DNA from: Gelidibacter salicanalis
GTDB taxonomy: Bacteria; Bacteroidota; Bacteroidia; Flavobacteriales; Flavobacteriaceae
Length of the DNA stretch: 37,414 bases
Direction of reading: 5' to 3'
Assembly (NCBI RefSeq): GCF_016469035.1
Contig: NZ_JAEHJZ010000001.1
Coordinates: 1 to 37,414, forward strand
The first letter of the stretch is position 1; the number at the start of each line of letters is the position of its first letter. Made by a program: the position numbers and the translations under genes. Shown here piece by piece: positions 8,245-17,393 of this stretch. The notes below the pieces were generated by a model. The model ran no database searches. It saw only the letters and a program-made list of their open reading frames with translations, and was not told the DNA's origin.

Positions 8245-9621
8245 TTAATTAGCGTTGGTTGCTGCATTTGCAGTAATATCTGTACCCATATAATCTTGTA
8301 CAGTTCTAAATCCGATATAGCTTCTTGCAGAATCTGCATACTCATAATCTCTAGAACTTACTTGTAAAAAGTAGGCAACATCTTTCCATGAGCCTCCACG
8401 TACCACTTTACGCTGATTGTTAGGATCATTGACATTTGGGTTAATGGTGGACATATATTCATAGGATGCTGGATCATAAGAACCATTTACCCATTCTGAA
8501 ACGTTACCCGCCATATTATATAAATTGTAATCATTAGGCTCATAAGATTTGGCCTCAACGGTATACAGTGCCATATCTGCAGCGTAGTCTCCACGTAACG
8601 GCTTAAAATTGGCTAAGAAACAGCCTCGATCATTTTTAGCATAAGGTCCGCCCCAAGGAAATGTAGCACCTTGCAGTCCGCCTCTTGCAGCATACTCCCA
8701 TTCCGCTTCAGATGGCAATCTAAAAGAATTGACATTTTGCTTACCTCTACTCTTTTGATCAGAATTCTTGTATAAAGTCCTCCATTTTGTAAAAGCATTA
8801 GCTTGTTTCCAAGACACACCAACTACAGGGTATTCTCCATAAGCATCGTGCCAGAAGTAATCATTGTGCATTGGCTCGTTATAAGAGTAAGCGAAATCTC
8901 TAATCCACGCGGTAGTATCAGGATAAATTTGAACCTCTTCAGTAACCAAAACGTCTTTACGTTTTAAGTCTCTGTTTTTAGCCGCCTTTTCAATATCCAT
9001 ATAGGTATATTGAAACTTAAATTTCTTAACATCCCAAGTACGCTGACCATTATAGGATTCTTCCATTGATAAATACATGGTATCCATAACCTCGGCATAA
9101 TATTCGTCTGGATATTTACTGGTATCAAAAATCAGCTTCACATCTTTATTGAGTTTGCGGCCTTCATAACCAGTAGGACCTAAACCACTATAGTTATCAT
9201 ACATGTATTTTTCATATACAGTCATGTTATCAGGATCTGAATCTTTAAATGCAAATTCTCCAGTACCTCCATCACCAGGAGTCAATCCGTATTCATCAGC
9301 CATAATGGCTAACCTTGTTCTGATTGTAGAATCTCTTACCCAGTTCACAAACTGACGGTACTCACTATTGGTGATTTCAGTTTCATCCATATAAAAGGCT
9401 CTAACTGTAGCGGTTTTGGTTGGAGCATCTTGTATGCCAGCTAAATCATCATCAGATTTACCCATAATGAAAGATCCACCAGGTACCAGGGTCATTCCAT
9501 AGGGCTTTTCAGGATGCCAATTGTTCCCTTTAACTCCCACCAGTTCTCCTCTGTCTCCAGAGTTACAACTAGCCAATAGAGCTAAAACAGCCGTTAATAA
9601 AGCGAACTTCTTCATATTCAT
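8245..9621 (-). CDS. gldK: GldK, type IX secretion lipoprotein
   Basis: A 458-residue lipoprotein with a lipobox LLASC (Cys19 from the first ATG). The body is a formylglycine-generating-enzyme-like (FGE-sulfatase) domain: GMTLVPGGSFIMG near residue 42, WEYAARGG with FPWGG in the second half, YNMAGNVSEWVNGSYD, and VVRGGSWKD with SRDY and YIGFR at the end. GldK forms the outer-membrane ring of the type IX secretion system with GldN, and no enzymatic role is expected. Two in-frame ATGs (9621 and 9615) are both possible starts; the second gives MKKFALL. First gene of the gldKLMN operon. A weak promoter lies about 60 bases upstream. Confidence 0.96.
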   Translation of the reverse strand: MNMKKFALLTAVLALLASCNSGDRGELVGVKGNNWHPEKPYGMTLVPGGSFIMGKSDDDLAGIQDAPTKTATVRAFYMDETEITNSEYRQFVNWVRDSTIRTRLAIMADEYGLTPGDGGTGEFAFKDSDPDNMTVYEKYMYDNYSGLGPTGYEGRKLNKDVKLIFDTSKYPDEYYAEVMDTMYLSMEESYNGQRTWDVKKFKFQYTYMDIEKAAKNRDLKRKDVLVTEEVQIYPDTTAWIRDFAYSYNEPMHNDYFWHDAYGEYPVVGVSWKQANAFTKWRTLYKNSDQKSRGKQNVNSFRLPSEAEWEYAARGGLQGATFPWGGPYAKNDRGCFLANFKPLRGDYAADMALYTVEAKSYEPNDYNLYNMAGNVSEWVNGSYDPASYEYMSTINPNVNDPNNQRKVVRGGSWKDVAYFLQVSSRDYEYADSARSYIGFRTVQDYMGTDITANAATNAN

Positions 9622-9679
9622 ATAAACTCGAGGTTAAATTATTTACTCTTAAATGTTCAGTTTCTGTTTTTTGAGGCAG

Positions 9680-9710
9680 TAAACATATCTATATATTTTC
9701 AAAAAAACAA
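9680..9710 (-). promoter_or_regulatory. Candidate promoter of gldKLMN
   Basis: On the minus strand, TTG (9708-9710) is followed after 20 bases by TATGTTTA (9680-9687), a 7-of-8 match to TAnnTTTG. Transcription would start about 50 bases upstream of gldK. No terminator is visible between the arginase-like gene and gldK, so readthrough from topA is also possible. Confidence 0.4.
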
Positions 9711-9786
9711 TATTTTTTTTACTTTTATTGCATTTCATCCCAAAAAGCAAGCATTTCATCGATTAACAAAATGTTAACGAAAGGAC

Positions 9787-10953
9787 TCAATAACTATTCT
9801 TTTTATAAGCTTTAAACCATCTTTCAGGGATTTTACCTTGTGTGGCCTCTGTGTAATCTTGATGCGTGCAAGGTAATAACGTGTGCTTTTTCAATTTATT
9901 ATTGACGTCAGGTAAAAAAGGAATTTCAATCCACCAGCGTCCCGTCTTGTTACTCTTATAAAAAATCAGGTCATCATCATCTATTAAAACGTTGAATTTT
10001 TGGTAGTTTACAGGGTCGCCCAAAACATTTTCATTAACGCGACAATTAACACCTTCTATAAAATACCACATGATTTGCGCCACAAGCATTGCCGTGACAT
10101 GATCATCTTCTGACTGTTGATATTCATAGATCCCAAATGAGGATACTTTATTGCTAATTCCCGCATATCTCGCGATAGCGCAAATTTCCTTTCCGTCTAA
10201 ACCGTTGGGCGAATATTTTTGCTTCTTAGCGACTTCTGAAGCTTTAACCGCTTTTAAATCCACACTCACAATATGAGCATCTCTCATCACAGGCTCTACA
10301 ATATTGATGGCGTTAGACACCTCTCCTAAACGATACGCTTCAAAATAAAGTTTTTCCATAAGGTCTATCTCTTCTTGTGAATTGAAATAGGTTTGATACC
10401 CAATGGTTGAATAGTTGAACAGATTATAGGGTTGTTCCAAAATAATCTTCCCTAAATAACTGTTGTTTTTGATAGGTAACGTTGAATCTCCCAAATCAAA
10501 GTTACTGTCCACATTGACCACATTTACCATAGGGCAAATACTGTCATAGGCTCTATAATTAGGATACGTCAAATCCTGACTCCCGCCTAAAATGACAGGA
10601 ATGATCTTCTTTTCGAGTAAAATAGTGATGGTGGTCCTTAATGCAAAATAGGTATCCTCAACGCTATCGCCCTTAAGAATGTCACCCAAATCTGCTATAT
10701 TGGTGTGCCAATTGCCTGGAAATAAATTATAGAAAACGGTTCTTATGGTATCCAACTGCACATCAGAACCCATATAATTGATATCATTCCTGTTTTCAAG
10801 AACCCCGATAATGGCAACTTTCACATTGTCAAGATCTGGAATTCCATGCGCTTTAGAATGTAGTTTCAATTTCTTACCTAAGGCCTGTGGCAACAACAGC
10901 TCTTTATGAGCCATAACGGCATCAGAGACTGGGGACAAAAAGTTAAACGTCAT
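9787..10953 (-). CDS. Arginase/formimidoylglutamase-fold protein with degenerate metal site
   Basis: A 388-residue protein of the ureohydrolase (arginase/agmatinase/formimidoylglutamase) fold. Databases often call relatives formimidoylglutamase, but the manganese ligands look broken. The GGDHS motif is GGSQD (123-127), with His changed to Gln. DAHxD is VDSNFD (148-153), with His changed to Asn. The SxDxDxxDP motif is SVDLKAVKAS (230-239), missing its second Asp. A true hydrolase activity is therefore doubtful. The ATG follows the topA stop by 3 bases, so it is translated from the topA transcript, and gldK begins 165 bases further on. The context hints at a structural or type IX secretion-related role, but that is inference. 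Confidence 0.82.
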   Translation of the reverse strand: MTFNFLSPVSDAVMAHKELLLPQALGKKLKLHSKAHGIPDLDNVKVAIIGVLENRNDINYMGSDVQLDTIRTVFYNLFPGNWHTNIADLGDILKGDSVEDTYFALRTTITILLEKKIIPVILGGSQDLTYPNYRAYDSICPMVNVVNVDSNFDLGDSTLPIKNNSYLGKIILEQPYNLFNYSTIGYQTYFNSQEEIDLMEKLYFEAYRLGEVSNAINIVEPVMRDAHIVSVDLKAVKASEVAKKQKYSPNGLDGKEICAIARYAGISNKVSSFGIYEYQQSEDDHVTAMLVAQIMWYFIEGVNCRVNENVLGDPVNYQKFNVLIDDDDLIFYKSNKTGRWWIEIPFLPDVNNKLKKHTLLPCTHQDYTEATQGKIPERWFKAYKKNSY

Positions 10954-10956
10954 GAA

Positions 10957-13473
10957 TTATTTCTTTTTTGCAGTTGCAGTTTTTTTAGTCGGTTTTTTCT
11001 TGGTGGCTTTTTTGGCTGCTTTTTTCTTCGGTGCTTTGGCTTCAATCATGGCTTTGGCCTTTTCTAAAGTAAATTCAGACACATCCACAGATTTGTCCAA
11101 TTCTATTTTAGTCTTGCCTTTCACTATATTATGTCTGCCCCAACGCGCTTTTTCTATACGGATGCCTTCGTCTTCCCAATTGTGAATCACCTTGTCTATT
11201 TCTTTCTGAATTTTATCTTCGATCAATTGTACGATATCATCGTCGGATAGATTATCCCAATCATACTTTTTGTTGACGTTAATAAACATATCGTTCCATT
11301 TTATGAACGGACCAAAACGACCTTTACCTTTTTGAACCGGCAAATCTTTATACATATATATAGGTGCGTCTGCTTTTTCTTTTTCTTTGATTAGCTCAAT
11401 AGCAACATCAAGCTCAACATTTAACGCTTCCATTCCTTTTGGAAGGGACACAAACTTATCGCCATACTTTACATAAGGTCCAAAACGACCATTATTGACT
11501 TCAACGTCTTCGTCTTTATAAGCTCCTAATAATTTTGGAAGCTGGAAGAGATCCATGGCCTCTTCATAAGTAATGGTGTTTAATTGTTGGTCTGGAGACA
11601 AACTAGCAAACAAAGGTTTTTCTTCATCATCAACCGTTCCTATTTGGACCATAGCACCAAATTTGCCCAAACGCACACTGACCTGACGTCCGGTTTTTGG
11701 ATCTTTCCCCAACACCCGCTCACCAGATTCACGCTCTGCATTTTCTTGTACATCTTCTACCTGAGGATGAAAATCTTTGTAGAAATTCTTCATCATGTCC
11801 GTCCAATTCTCCTTGCCTTCTGCTATCTCATCAAAATCGGCTTCTACTTTCGCGGTGAAATTATAATCTAAAATACTTTCAAAATGATTCACCAAAAAGT
11901 CAGTCACAATCATACCAATATCCGTTGGCACTAATTTCCCTTTGTCTGAACCGACCTTTTCAGTCAATTCTTTATCTTTTACGTTGCCGCTTTTTAAAGT
12001 CAGTTGCGTATAGTTGCGCTCTACACCTTCAATAGTTCCTTTTTCAACATAATTTCTGTTCTGAATGGTTGAAATTGTTGGCGCATAGGTAGATGGACGT
12101 CCAATACCCAATTCTTCCAATTGTTTTACCAAAGATGCTTCCGTATATCTATATGGTGGACGTGTGTAACGTTCTGTAGCGGTAATGTAAGAGTTGAGCA
12201 GCGTTTCATTGGTGCGCATTGCAGGCAACATGCCCTCTTGCTCAGAATCTTCATCATCAGTACCTTCTAAATAGACTTTTAAAAATCCATCAAAAGTAAT
12301 GACCTCTCCGTTGGCCGTAAACAATTCTTTATGTGTTGATGCGCTAATTTTAACGTTGGTACGTTCCAATTCAGCTTCACTCATTTGTGAGGCAATGGCA
12401 CGTTTCCAGATCAAATCATACAGTCTTGCCTGATCTCTATCCATAGCAACGTTATGTACAGAAAAATCAGTAGGTCTTATGGCCTCATGCGCTTCTTGAG
12501 CACCTTTGCTTTTACCTTTATAGTTACGTGGTTTGCTGTATTTTTTACCGAACGCCTCACTGATCTCTGCTTGCGCCCCTTTACGGGCGTCATCAGATAA
12601 GTTGACACTATCGGTTCTCATATAGGTAATCAAACCAGCTTCATACAAACGTTGCGCCATAGTCATCGTTTTCGAGACTGAAAAATAGAGTTTACGCGCT
12701 GCCTCTTGTTGTAATGTTGAGGTTGTAAATGGTGCTGCTGGCGATTTTTTAGCCGGCTTTTTATCTAAATCGGCTACTTTAAAAGAAGCAGTAGCATTCG
12801 ATTCTAAAAATTTATAAGCTTCCTCTTTGGTGGCGAAGTTTTTAGGAAGCTTCGCTTTGAAGGTCTGTCCTTCTTCATTAGAAAATTCAGCATCTATTCT
12901 ATAAGATGCTTCTGGTGTAAACCCTTGTATATCGCGTTCACGTTCTACAATAAGCCGTACAGATACAGACTGTACACGCCCTGCTGAAAGTCCGCCTTTT
13001 ACCTTACGCCATAAAACAGGAGACAATTCATACCCCACTATTCTATCCAGCACACGACGTGCCTGTTGGGCATCTACTAAATTGTAATCAATATCCCGCG
13101 GATTTTCAATAGCCTTAAGGATGGCTGTTTTAGTAATCTCATGAAAAACAATCCGTTTTGTTTTCGCTTTATCCAATTTTAAAGTCTCTGCCAAGTGCCA
13201 AGCAATAGCCTCACCCTCACGATCCTCATCACTTGCCAACCAAACCATATCGGCTTTTTTTGCTAAGTCTTTCAGTTTTTTTACAACGGCTTTTTTATCT
13301 TTAGAAACTTCGTATTTCGGTTTAAAATCGCCATCAACATCTACCCCCAATTCTTTGGAAGGCAAATCGGCAATATGTCCAAAACTGGACTCTACCTTAA
13401 ACTCCTTTCCTAAAAATTTTTCAATAGTTTTAGCCTTCGCAGGGGACTCAACAATTACTAAGTTCTTCGCCAT
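10957..13473 (-). CDS. topA: DNA topoisomerase I
   Basis: An 838-residue type IA topoisomerase that relaxes negative supercoils. The N-terminal Toprim domain has IVESPAKAKTI and the acidic triad in SDEDREGEA (Asp82, Asp84, Glu86). The catalytic tyrosine is Tyr284 in GLITYMRTDS. EELGIGRPSTYAPTI follows in the core. The C-terminal part has repeats of the type GRFGPYVKYGDKF / GRFGPFIKWNDMF (topoisomerase C-terminal repeats) in place of zinc fingers, then a Lys/Ala/Thr-only tail of about 25 residues, probably for DNA contact. It starts 12-14 bases after a well-formed promoter and is followed 3 bases later by the arginase-like gene. Confidence 0.98.
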   Translation of the reverse strand: MAKNLVIVESPAKAKTIEKFLGKEFKVESSFGHIADLPSKELGVDVDGDFKPKYEVSKDKKAVVKKLKDLAKKADMVWLASDEDREGEAIAWHLAETLKLDKAKTKRIVFHEITKTAILKAIENPRDIDYNLVDAQQARRVLDRIVGYELSPVLWRKVKGGLSAGRVQSVSVRLIVERERDIQGFTPEASYRIDAEFSNEEGQTFKAKLPKNFATKEEAYKFLESNATASFKVADLDKKPAKKSPAAPFTTSTLQQEAARKLYFSVSKTMTMAQRLYEAGLITYMRTDSVNLSDDARKGAQAEISEAFGKKYSKPRNYKGKSKGAQEAHEAIRPTDFSVHNVAMDRDQARLYDLIWKRAIASQMSEAELERTNVKISASTHKELFTANGEVITFDGFLKVYLEGTDDEDSEQEGMLPAMRTNETLLNSYITATERYTRPPYRYTEASLVKQLEELGIGRPSTYAPTISTIQNRNYVEKGTIEGVERNYTQLTLKSGNVKDKELTEKVGSDKGKLVPTDIGMIVTDFLVNHFESILDYNFTAKVEADFDEIAEGKENWTDMMKNFYKDFHPQVEDVQENAERESGERVLGKDPKTGRQVSVRLGKFGAMVQIGTVDDEEKPLFASLSPDQQLNTITYEEAMDLFQLPKLLGAYKDEDVEVNNGRFGPYVKYGDKFVSLPKGMEALNVELDVAIELIKEKEKADAPIYMYKDLPVQKGKGRFGPFIKWNDMFINVNKKYDWDNLSDDDIVQLIEDKIQKEIDKVIHNWEDEGIRIEKARWGRHNIVKGKTKIELDKSVDVSEFTLEKAKAMIEAKAPKKKAAKKATKKKPTKKTATAKKK

Positions 13474-13492
13474 ATCAGATATTTTGTGGCTG

Positions 13493-13520
13493 CAAATGTA
13501 TATGAAAAAAAATAATTCAA
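13493..13520 (-). promoter_or_regulatory. Promoter of topA
   Basis: On the minus strand, TTG (13518-13520), a 17-base spacer and TACATTTG (13493-13500) match the Bacteroidota housekeeping promoter exactly. The predicted leader is only about 14 bases long. Confidence 0.7.
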
Positions 13521-13576
13521 CCTAATTTAAAAATTTTAAGCGTATTTATCTGCAGTTTAACGGGTGGCCTTAACGA

Positions 13577-13603
13577 CCAAAAAAAGCCTGAATATTCAGG
13601 CTT
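13577..13603 (-). terminator. Terminator of the LVIVD lipoprotein gene
   Basis: A perfect 10-base palindrome (arms AAGCCTGAAT and ATTCAGGCTT, 13584-13603) is followed on the minus strand by a T-run. It lies 20 bases after the stop of the lipoprotein gene and upstream of the topA promoter, insulating the two. Confidence 0.85.
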
Positions 13604-13624
13604 CTGAGAAGTATAATGGGTGTT

Positions 13625-14854
13625 TTAATTTAATGCGTAAGTACTTATTAAATTAAGAGCCTCATTGTTATAATCATATTGATAAAGCGCATTTTCACCT
13701 ATCATTAAAAGACTATTCTTTAAAGGGATCACATCTATGGCATGAATATCAGAAAAGGTCTGGGTTTGCTGCAAACTTAATGGATTGGTCTTATCAAAAA
13801 CTTTTAAACCAGAAGTACCGTCACATATAAATAGATTATTACCCTTAAACCCCAACCCATAAGGATTATCCAACACATGTCTTGCTACCAATGTAGGATT
13901 CGTTTTGTCAGCAATATCTATAACCTCCAGCACACTTTCTAGTTGACCACAGGCATTGCCACCTCTTAAGGTAAGGTATGCATAATTGCCATCCACCACT
14001 ACAGGATCACAGCCTTCCCAATGCACAAATTCTGAAACATACTCAGGCACTGCAGGGTTTTCCAAACTGTAAATATACATGCCATTGGTGCCTCCAAGAT
14101 ATAAATAGTTGTCTGCATAAAACATAGTTTCAATATTCCAACCTGAATATTGAGTGCTCTCAAATGTAGGATTTGCCAAATTGGAGATATTGAAAATTGA
14201 CAGTTCTGAAGAACCTACCGTATACAAATACGCATCGTTAATTTGAAAACGGGCCAATGAACCTCCAACACCCACACCTGAACCTTCTCCTGATCCTGAA
14301 AAGGCCGCATCATTAAGCATTAACCGGCTATTATCCACAATCTCTCGACGTTCTTGTACAATTTGCCAACTGATAACGACGTTGTTGTCAAAATCATAAT
14401 TACCAAAATCAGCGTATTCTGCCTCACTAGGAATCCGGTAATCATAGACTGAAAATACGTCTTCCAACCGATCAACAACTTGCACATTTGCTATATCTGA
14501 AATATCAAAAACAACTAAATCCGTAGCGCTATCAGCATAGAGGTAGTTGTTTTTTATAGAAATATCTTCGTTTCCTGGGATCTTCAAATAAGCCGCTGGC
14601 TGTGGTGCTGTAGGATTAGAATTGTCAATCACATGAATTCCCTTAAAGGCTTCTGAAATAAAGATAAAGTCGCCATAGGCATAAATTTTACCTGCAGTAA
14701 TTGAAGGTTTTGCAGCTTGAACCTCAACCGACTTTCTAAATTCTGTTTTGGACATCATTTCCGGAACTGCCACTATTACAATTTCGTAATCGTTATCATC
14801 GTCATTACACGACAAAAGACAGACAAATGCTAATAGAAAAATGAATTGTTTCAT
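13625..14854 (-). CDS. LVIVD-repeat surface lipoprotein
   Basis: A 409-residue protein with a lipoprotein signal peptide (MKQFIFLLAFVCLLSC, lipidated Cys16). The acidic NDDDND right after the cysteine resembles the lipoprotein export signal that sends Bacteroidota lipoproteins to the cell surface. The rest is a series of about 40-residue beta-propeller-like repeats with LVIVD-type strands, for example GIHVIDNSNPTAP, DLVVFDISDIANVQVV, ELSIFNISNLANPTF and VLEVIDIADKTNPTLV. Such proteins are probably adhesion or recognition modules; no enzymatic residues are seen. A Gly/Ser-rich loop sits near residue 190. It follows the membrane protein gene by 74 bases on the same strand. Confidence 0.87.
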   Translation of the reverse strand: MKQFIFLLAFVCLLSCNDDDNDYEIVIVAVPEMMSKTEFRKSVEVQAAKPSITAGKIYAYGDFIFISEAFKGIHVIDNSNPTAPQPAAYLKIPGNEDISIKNNYLYADSATDLVVFDISDIANVQVVDRLEDVFSVYDYRIPSEAEYADFGNYDFDNNVVISWQIVQERREIVDNSRLMLNDAAFSGSGEGSGVGVGGSLARFQINDAYLYTVGSSELSIFNISNLANPTFESTQYSGWNIETMFYADNYLYLGGTNGMYIYSLENPAVPEYVSEFVHWEGCDPVVVDGNYAYLTLRGGNACGQLESVLEVIDIADKTNPTLVARHVLDNPYGLGFKGNNLFICDGTSGLKVFDKTNPLSLQQTQTFSDIHAIDVIPLKNSLLMIGENALYQYDYNNEALNLISTYALN

Positions 14855-14928
14855 AAGTGTTGGTTTTTAAGTAGATACCAGACTAGTATCACCTTACTTA
14901 TAGATGCATCATTTAAAAAAAGGTTGCG

Positions 14929-15711
14929 TTAAAATACATCCCTTTTGCCAATTTGCTGCAATTCACTTTCATCGTCAAAGCCAATTGTTTCCTTATAAAT
15001 GTAATAAATTGGATGAAACATAAACGGTGCTACAAACAAACCTCCTAAACCACAAGTGACCACCGTCAACAACATCATGAGTATATAAGACACTAGTAAC
15101 AAACCAAATGTCAATCCCCATTTTTTATTTCCCAACCTAAAGCTTGAGCTAACAATAGAAGCTATAGACCATTGGGGGTTAAAAGCAAAAATAACTGCGA
15201 AAAATGAGAGCGGTACCATGACATAAATAAGCGGGAGGTAAAAGGCCAAGGCCGCTGGGATAGCAATCAGGATGGTCACCAACATTAGCATCAATAACTT
15301 ACCAAAGTAATCTCCTTTCATAAAGTAAAATAAATCTGAAGTGCGCACCTCTCCGCCACTATCTAAGGTTCTCAACATTCTAAAAAACGCCGCGTTGAAT
15401 GCCACCTGAATGGCAGCCACAACTAAAATCCCCACCATAAATATCAATCCATACACTACAGAGAATCCAGCAAAAAGACCGTTCATATTATTAGGGTCAA
15501 AATCTCCAGTTTCTGATTGCGCTAACATTGCAACAATCAGTGGTACATAGATAACGAGAAAGAAGGGCATCATCAAAATCATGACAAACAATTGCATCAA
15601 AAACCCCTGTAACCAGCTTTTCTTGAACAGCTCAATAGATTGGTTAAAAATAGTCCCAAAATCTAAAGCTCTTGCATTATCTAGTTTGGACTGGAATTCT
15701 ACTGGTGTCAT
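14929..15711 (-). CDS. Multipass membrane protein, function unknown
   Basis: A 260-residue integral membrane protein with about five to six hydrophobic segments (roughly 35-65, 80-107, 137-157, 160-178 and 200-235). It begins with a short amphipathic cytoplasmic start (FQSKLDNARALDFGTIFNQSIELFKKSW). The opening LDFGTIFNQSIELFKKSWLQG is a pattern I associate with Bacteroidota membrane proteins often misannotated as beta-carotene oxygenase or placed among glycerophosphodiesterase-membrane-domain-like proteins. I do not assign a function. The tail (FDDESELQQIGKRD) is cytoplasmic and charged. It diverges from miaB and precedes the LVIVD lipoprotein gene, with which it may be cotranscribed. Confidence 0.82.
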   Translation of the reverse strand: MTPVEFQSKLDNARALDFGTIFNQSIELFKKSWLQGFLMQLFVMILMMPFFLVIYVPLIVAMLAQSETGDFDPNNMNGLFAGFSVVYGLIFMVGILVVAAIQVAFNAAFFRMLRTLDSGGEVRTSDLFYFMKGDYFGKLLMLMLVTILIAIPAALAFYLPLIYVMVPLSFFAVIFAFNPQWSIASIVSSSFRLGNKKWGLTFGLLLVSYILMMLLTVVTCGLGGLFVAPFMFHPIYYIYKETIGFDDESELQQIGKRDVF

Positions 15712-15790
15712 TCTTTAGGTTTTAAGGTGGTTCAACTTCAAAGAAACCATAATTTTTTAACATAATCAAAACATTTTTAAACACTGTCAC

Positions 15791-15823
15791 TTTGTCACAA
15801 TCATTAAAATAATCATATCTTTG
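15791..15823 (+). promoter_or_regulatory. Promoter of the miaB operon
   Basis: TTTG (15791-15794), a 21-base spacer and TATCTTTG (15816-15823) give a perfect -7 box and a good -33 box. Transcription would start near 15829, leaving a leader of about 48 bases before miaB. Confidence 0.7.
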
Positions 15824-15877
15824 CAGCTGCCTTTTAACAGGGGCACAAAATTCAACGACTGACGTTTCAAGAACCCT

Positions 15878-17323
15878 ATGGAGAAAATTATTGACGAAAG
15901 CAAACAAGGAGAATCTCTCGTACTCGAACCGAAAAAAGAAAATACCCGAAAACTTTTTATTGAAAGTTATGGGTGTGCTATGAACTTTAGCGACAGTGAA
16001 ATTGTGGCTTCCATCTTATTTAAGGAAGGTTACAATACCACTCAAAACTTAGAAGAGGCTGATTTGGTTTTGGTAAACACCTGTTCTATACGGGATAAAG
16101 CCGAACAAACCGTTCGTAAACGATTGGAAAAATACAATGCCGTAAAACGGATCAATCCGAAAATGAAAGTTGGAGTGTTGGGTTGTATGGCAGAACGCTT
16201 GAAAAGCAAATTTTTAGAGGAAGAAAAAATCGTCGACCTTGTTGTTGGTCCAGATGCTTATAAAGACCTCCCTAATTTGCTGGCAGAGGTTGATGAAGGT
16301 AGAGATGCCATTAACGTTATTTTGAGCAAAGACGAAACCTATGGCGACATTTCTCCGGTCCGATTAAACTCAAACGGTGTTTCTGCGTATGTCTCTATTA
16401 CTCGGGGTTGCGACAATATGTGTACGTTTTGTGTGGTGCCGTTTACTCGTGGCCGTGAGCGTAGTAGAGACCCACAAAGTATTTTAGAAGAAATCAATGA
16501 CCTTTGGGTCAGAGGCTACAAAGAGATCACGCTTTTAGGTCAAAATGTAGATAGTTATTTATGGTATGGCGGCGGACTCAAAAAAGATTTTGAAAAAGCT
16601 AGTGACCTCCAAAAAGCCACCGCCGTTAGTTTTTCTAATTTATTGGAATTATGTGCCAAGGCCTATCCCAAAATGCGCATCCGTTTTTCAACCTCCAATC
16701 CTCAAGATTTAACCTTAGATGTTATTGAAACAATGGCTCGGTTTAAAAATATTTGCGACCATATCCATTTGCCTGTGCAAAGTGGCAGCAATCGGATTTT
16801 GAAGGAAATGAACCGCCTGCATACCCGTGAACAATATTTTGAGCTCATAGATAATATTAGACGTATCCTTCCTAACTGTTCCATTTCTCAGGATATGATT
16901 ACAGGTTTCCCAACTGAAACCGATGCAGACCATCAGGATACGCTGAGTCTGATGGATTATGTAAAATATAATTTCGGCTATATGTTTACCTATTCTGAAC
17001 GTCCGGGAACTTTAGCGGAGCGCAAGTTGGAAGATGATGTTCCGGAAGAAGTTAAAAAACGACGTCTGGATGACATTGTCCAATTACAACGCCAACACAG
17101 TGAGTTCAGAACCAACGCATTTATGAATACTACGGTTGAGGTTTTGATTGAACGGGAATCTAAAAAATCTGATCAGCAATGGTCTGGAAGAACCTCACAA
17201 AATGTTGTAGCAGTTTTCCCTAAAGAACAATATAAGGTTGGCGATTTGGTAAACGTCAAAATCACAGATTGTACCAGTGCTACCCTAATTGGAGAAGTTA
17301 CTGGGTACGCCATGAATGACTAA
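15878..17323 (+). CDS. miaB: tRNA-2-methylthio-N6-dimethylallyladenosine synthase
   Basis: A 481-residue radical-SAM methylthiotransferase that adds the 2-methylthio group to i6A37 in tRNAs. The N-terminal UPF0004 domain shows the three cysteines for the auxiliary iron-sulfur cluster: Cys33 in YGCAMN, Cys69 in VNTCS and Cys103 in LGCMAE. The radical-SAM cluster motif is RGCDNMCTFC (Cys178, Cys182, Cys185). A C-terminal TRAM domain (about 415-478) ends with GEVTGYA. MiaB rather than RimO or MtaB is chosen for the SYGCAMNFSDSE start and the GRERSR segment after the SAM motif. It heads an operon with the sigma-54 activator, lptE, a TPR gene and secG. Confidence 0.97.
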   Translation: MEKIIDESKQGESLVLEPKKENTRKLFIESYGCAMNFSDSEIVASILFKEGYNTTQNLEEADLVLVNTCSIRDKAEQTVRKRLEKYNAVKRINPKMKVGVLGCMAERLKSKFLEEEKIVDLVVGPDAYKDLPNLLAEVDEGRDAINVILSKDETYGDISPVRLNSNGVSAYVSITRGCDNMCTFCVVPFTRGRERSRDPQSILEEINDLWVRGYKEITLLGQNVDSYLWYGGGLKKDFEKASDLQKATAVSFSNLLELCAKAYPKMRIRFSTSNPQDLTLDVIETMARFKNICDHIHLPVQSGSNRILKEMNRLHTREQYFELIDNIRRILPNCSISQDMITGFPTETDADHQDTLSLMDYVKYNFGYMFTYSERPGTLAERKLEDDVPEEVKKRRLDDIVQLQRQHSEFRTNAFMNTTVEVLIERESKKSDQQWSGRTSQNVVAVFPKEQYKVGDLVNVKITDCTSATLIGEVTGYAMND

Positions 17324-17393
17324 ACAACAACAATTAGAGTCGAGACACTAACACGAGGTAATGCACCATTATTCATTCATAATTTTAATTTAA

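Noticed and set aside
15722-15907. 61-residue frame on the minus strand between the membrane protein gene and miaB
   Set aside because: It overlaps the miaB start and its well-formed promoter, and its product shows no family features.
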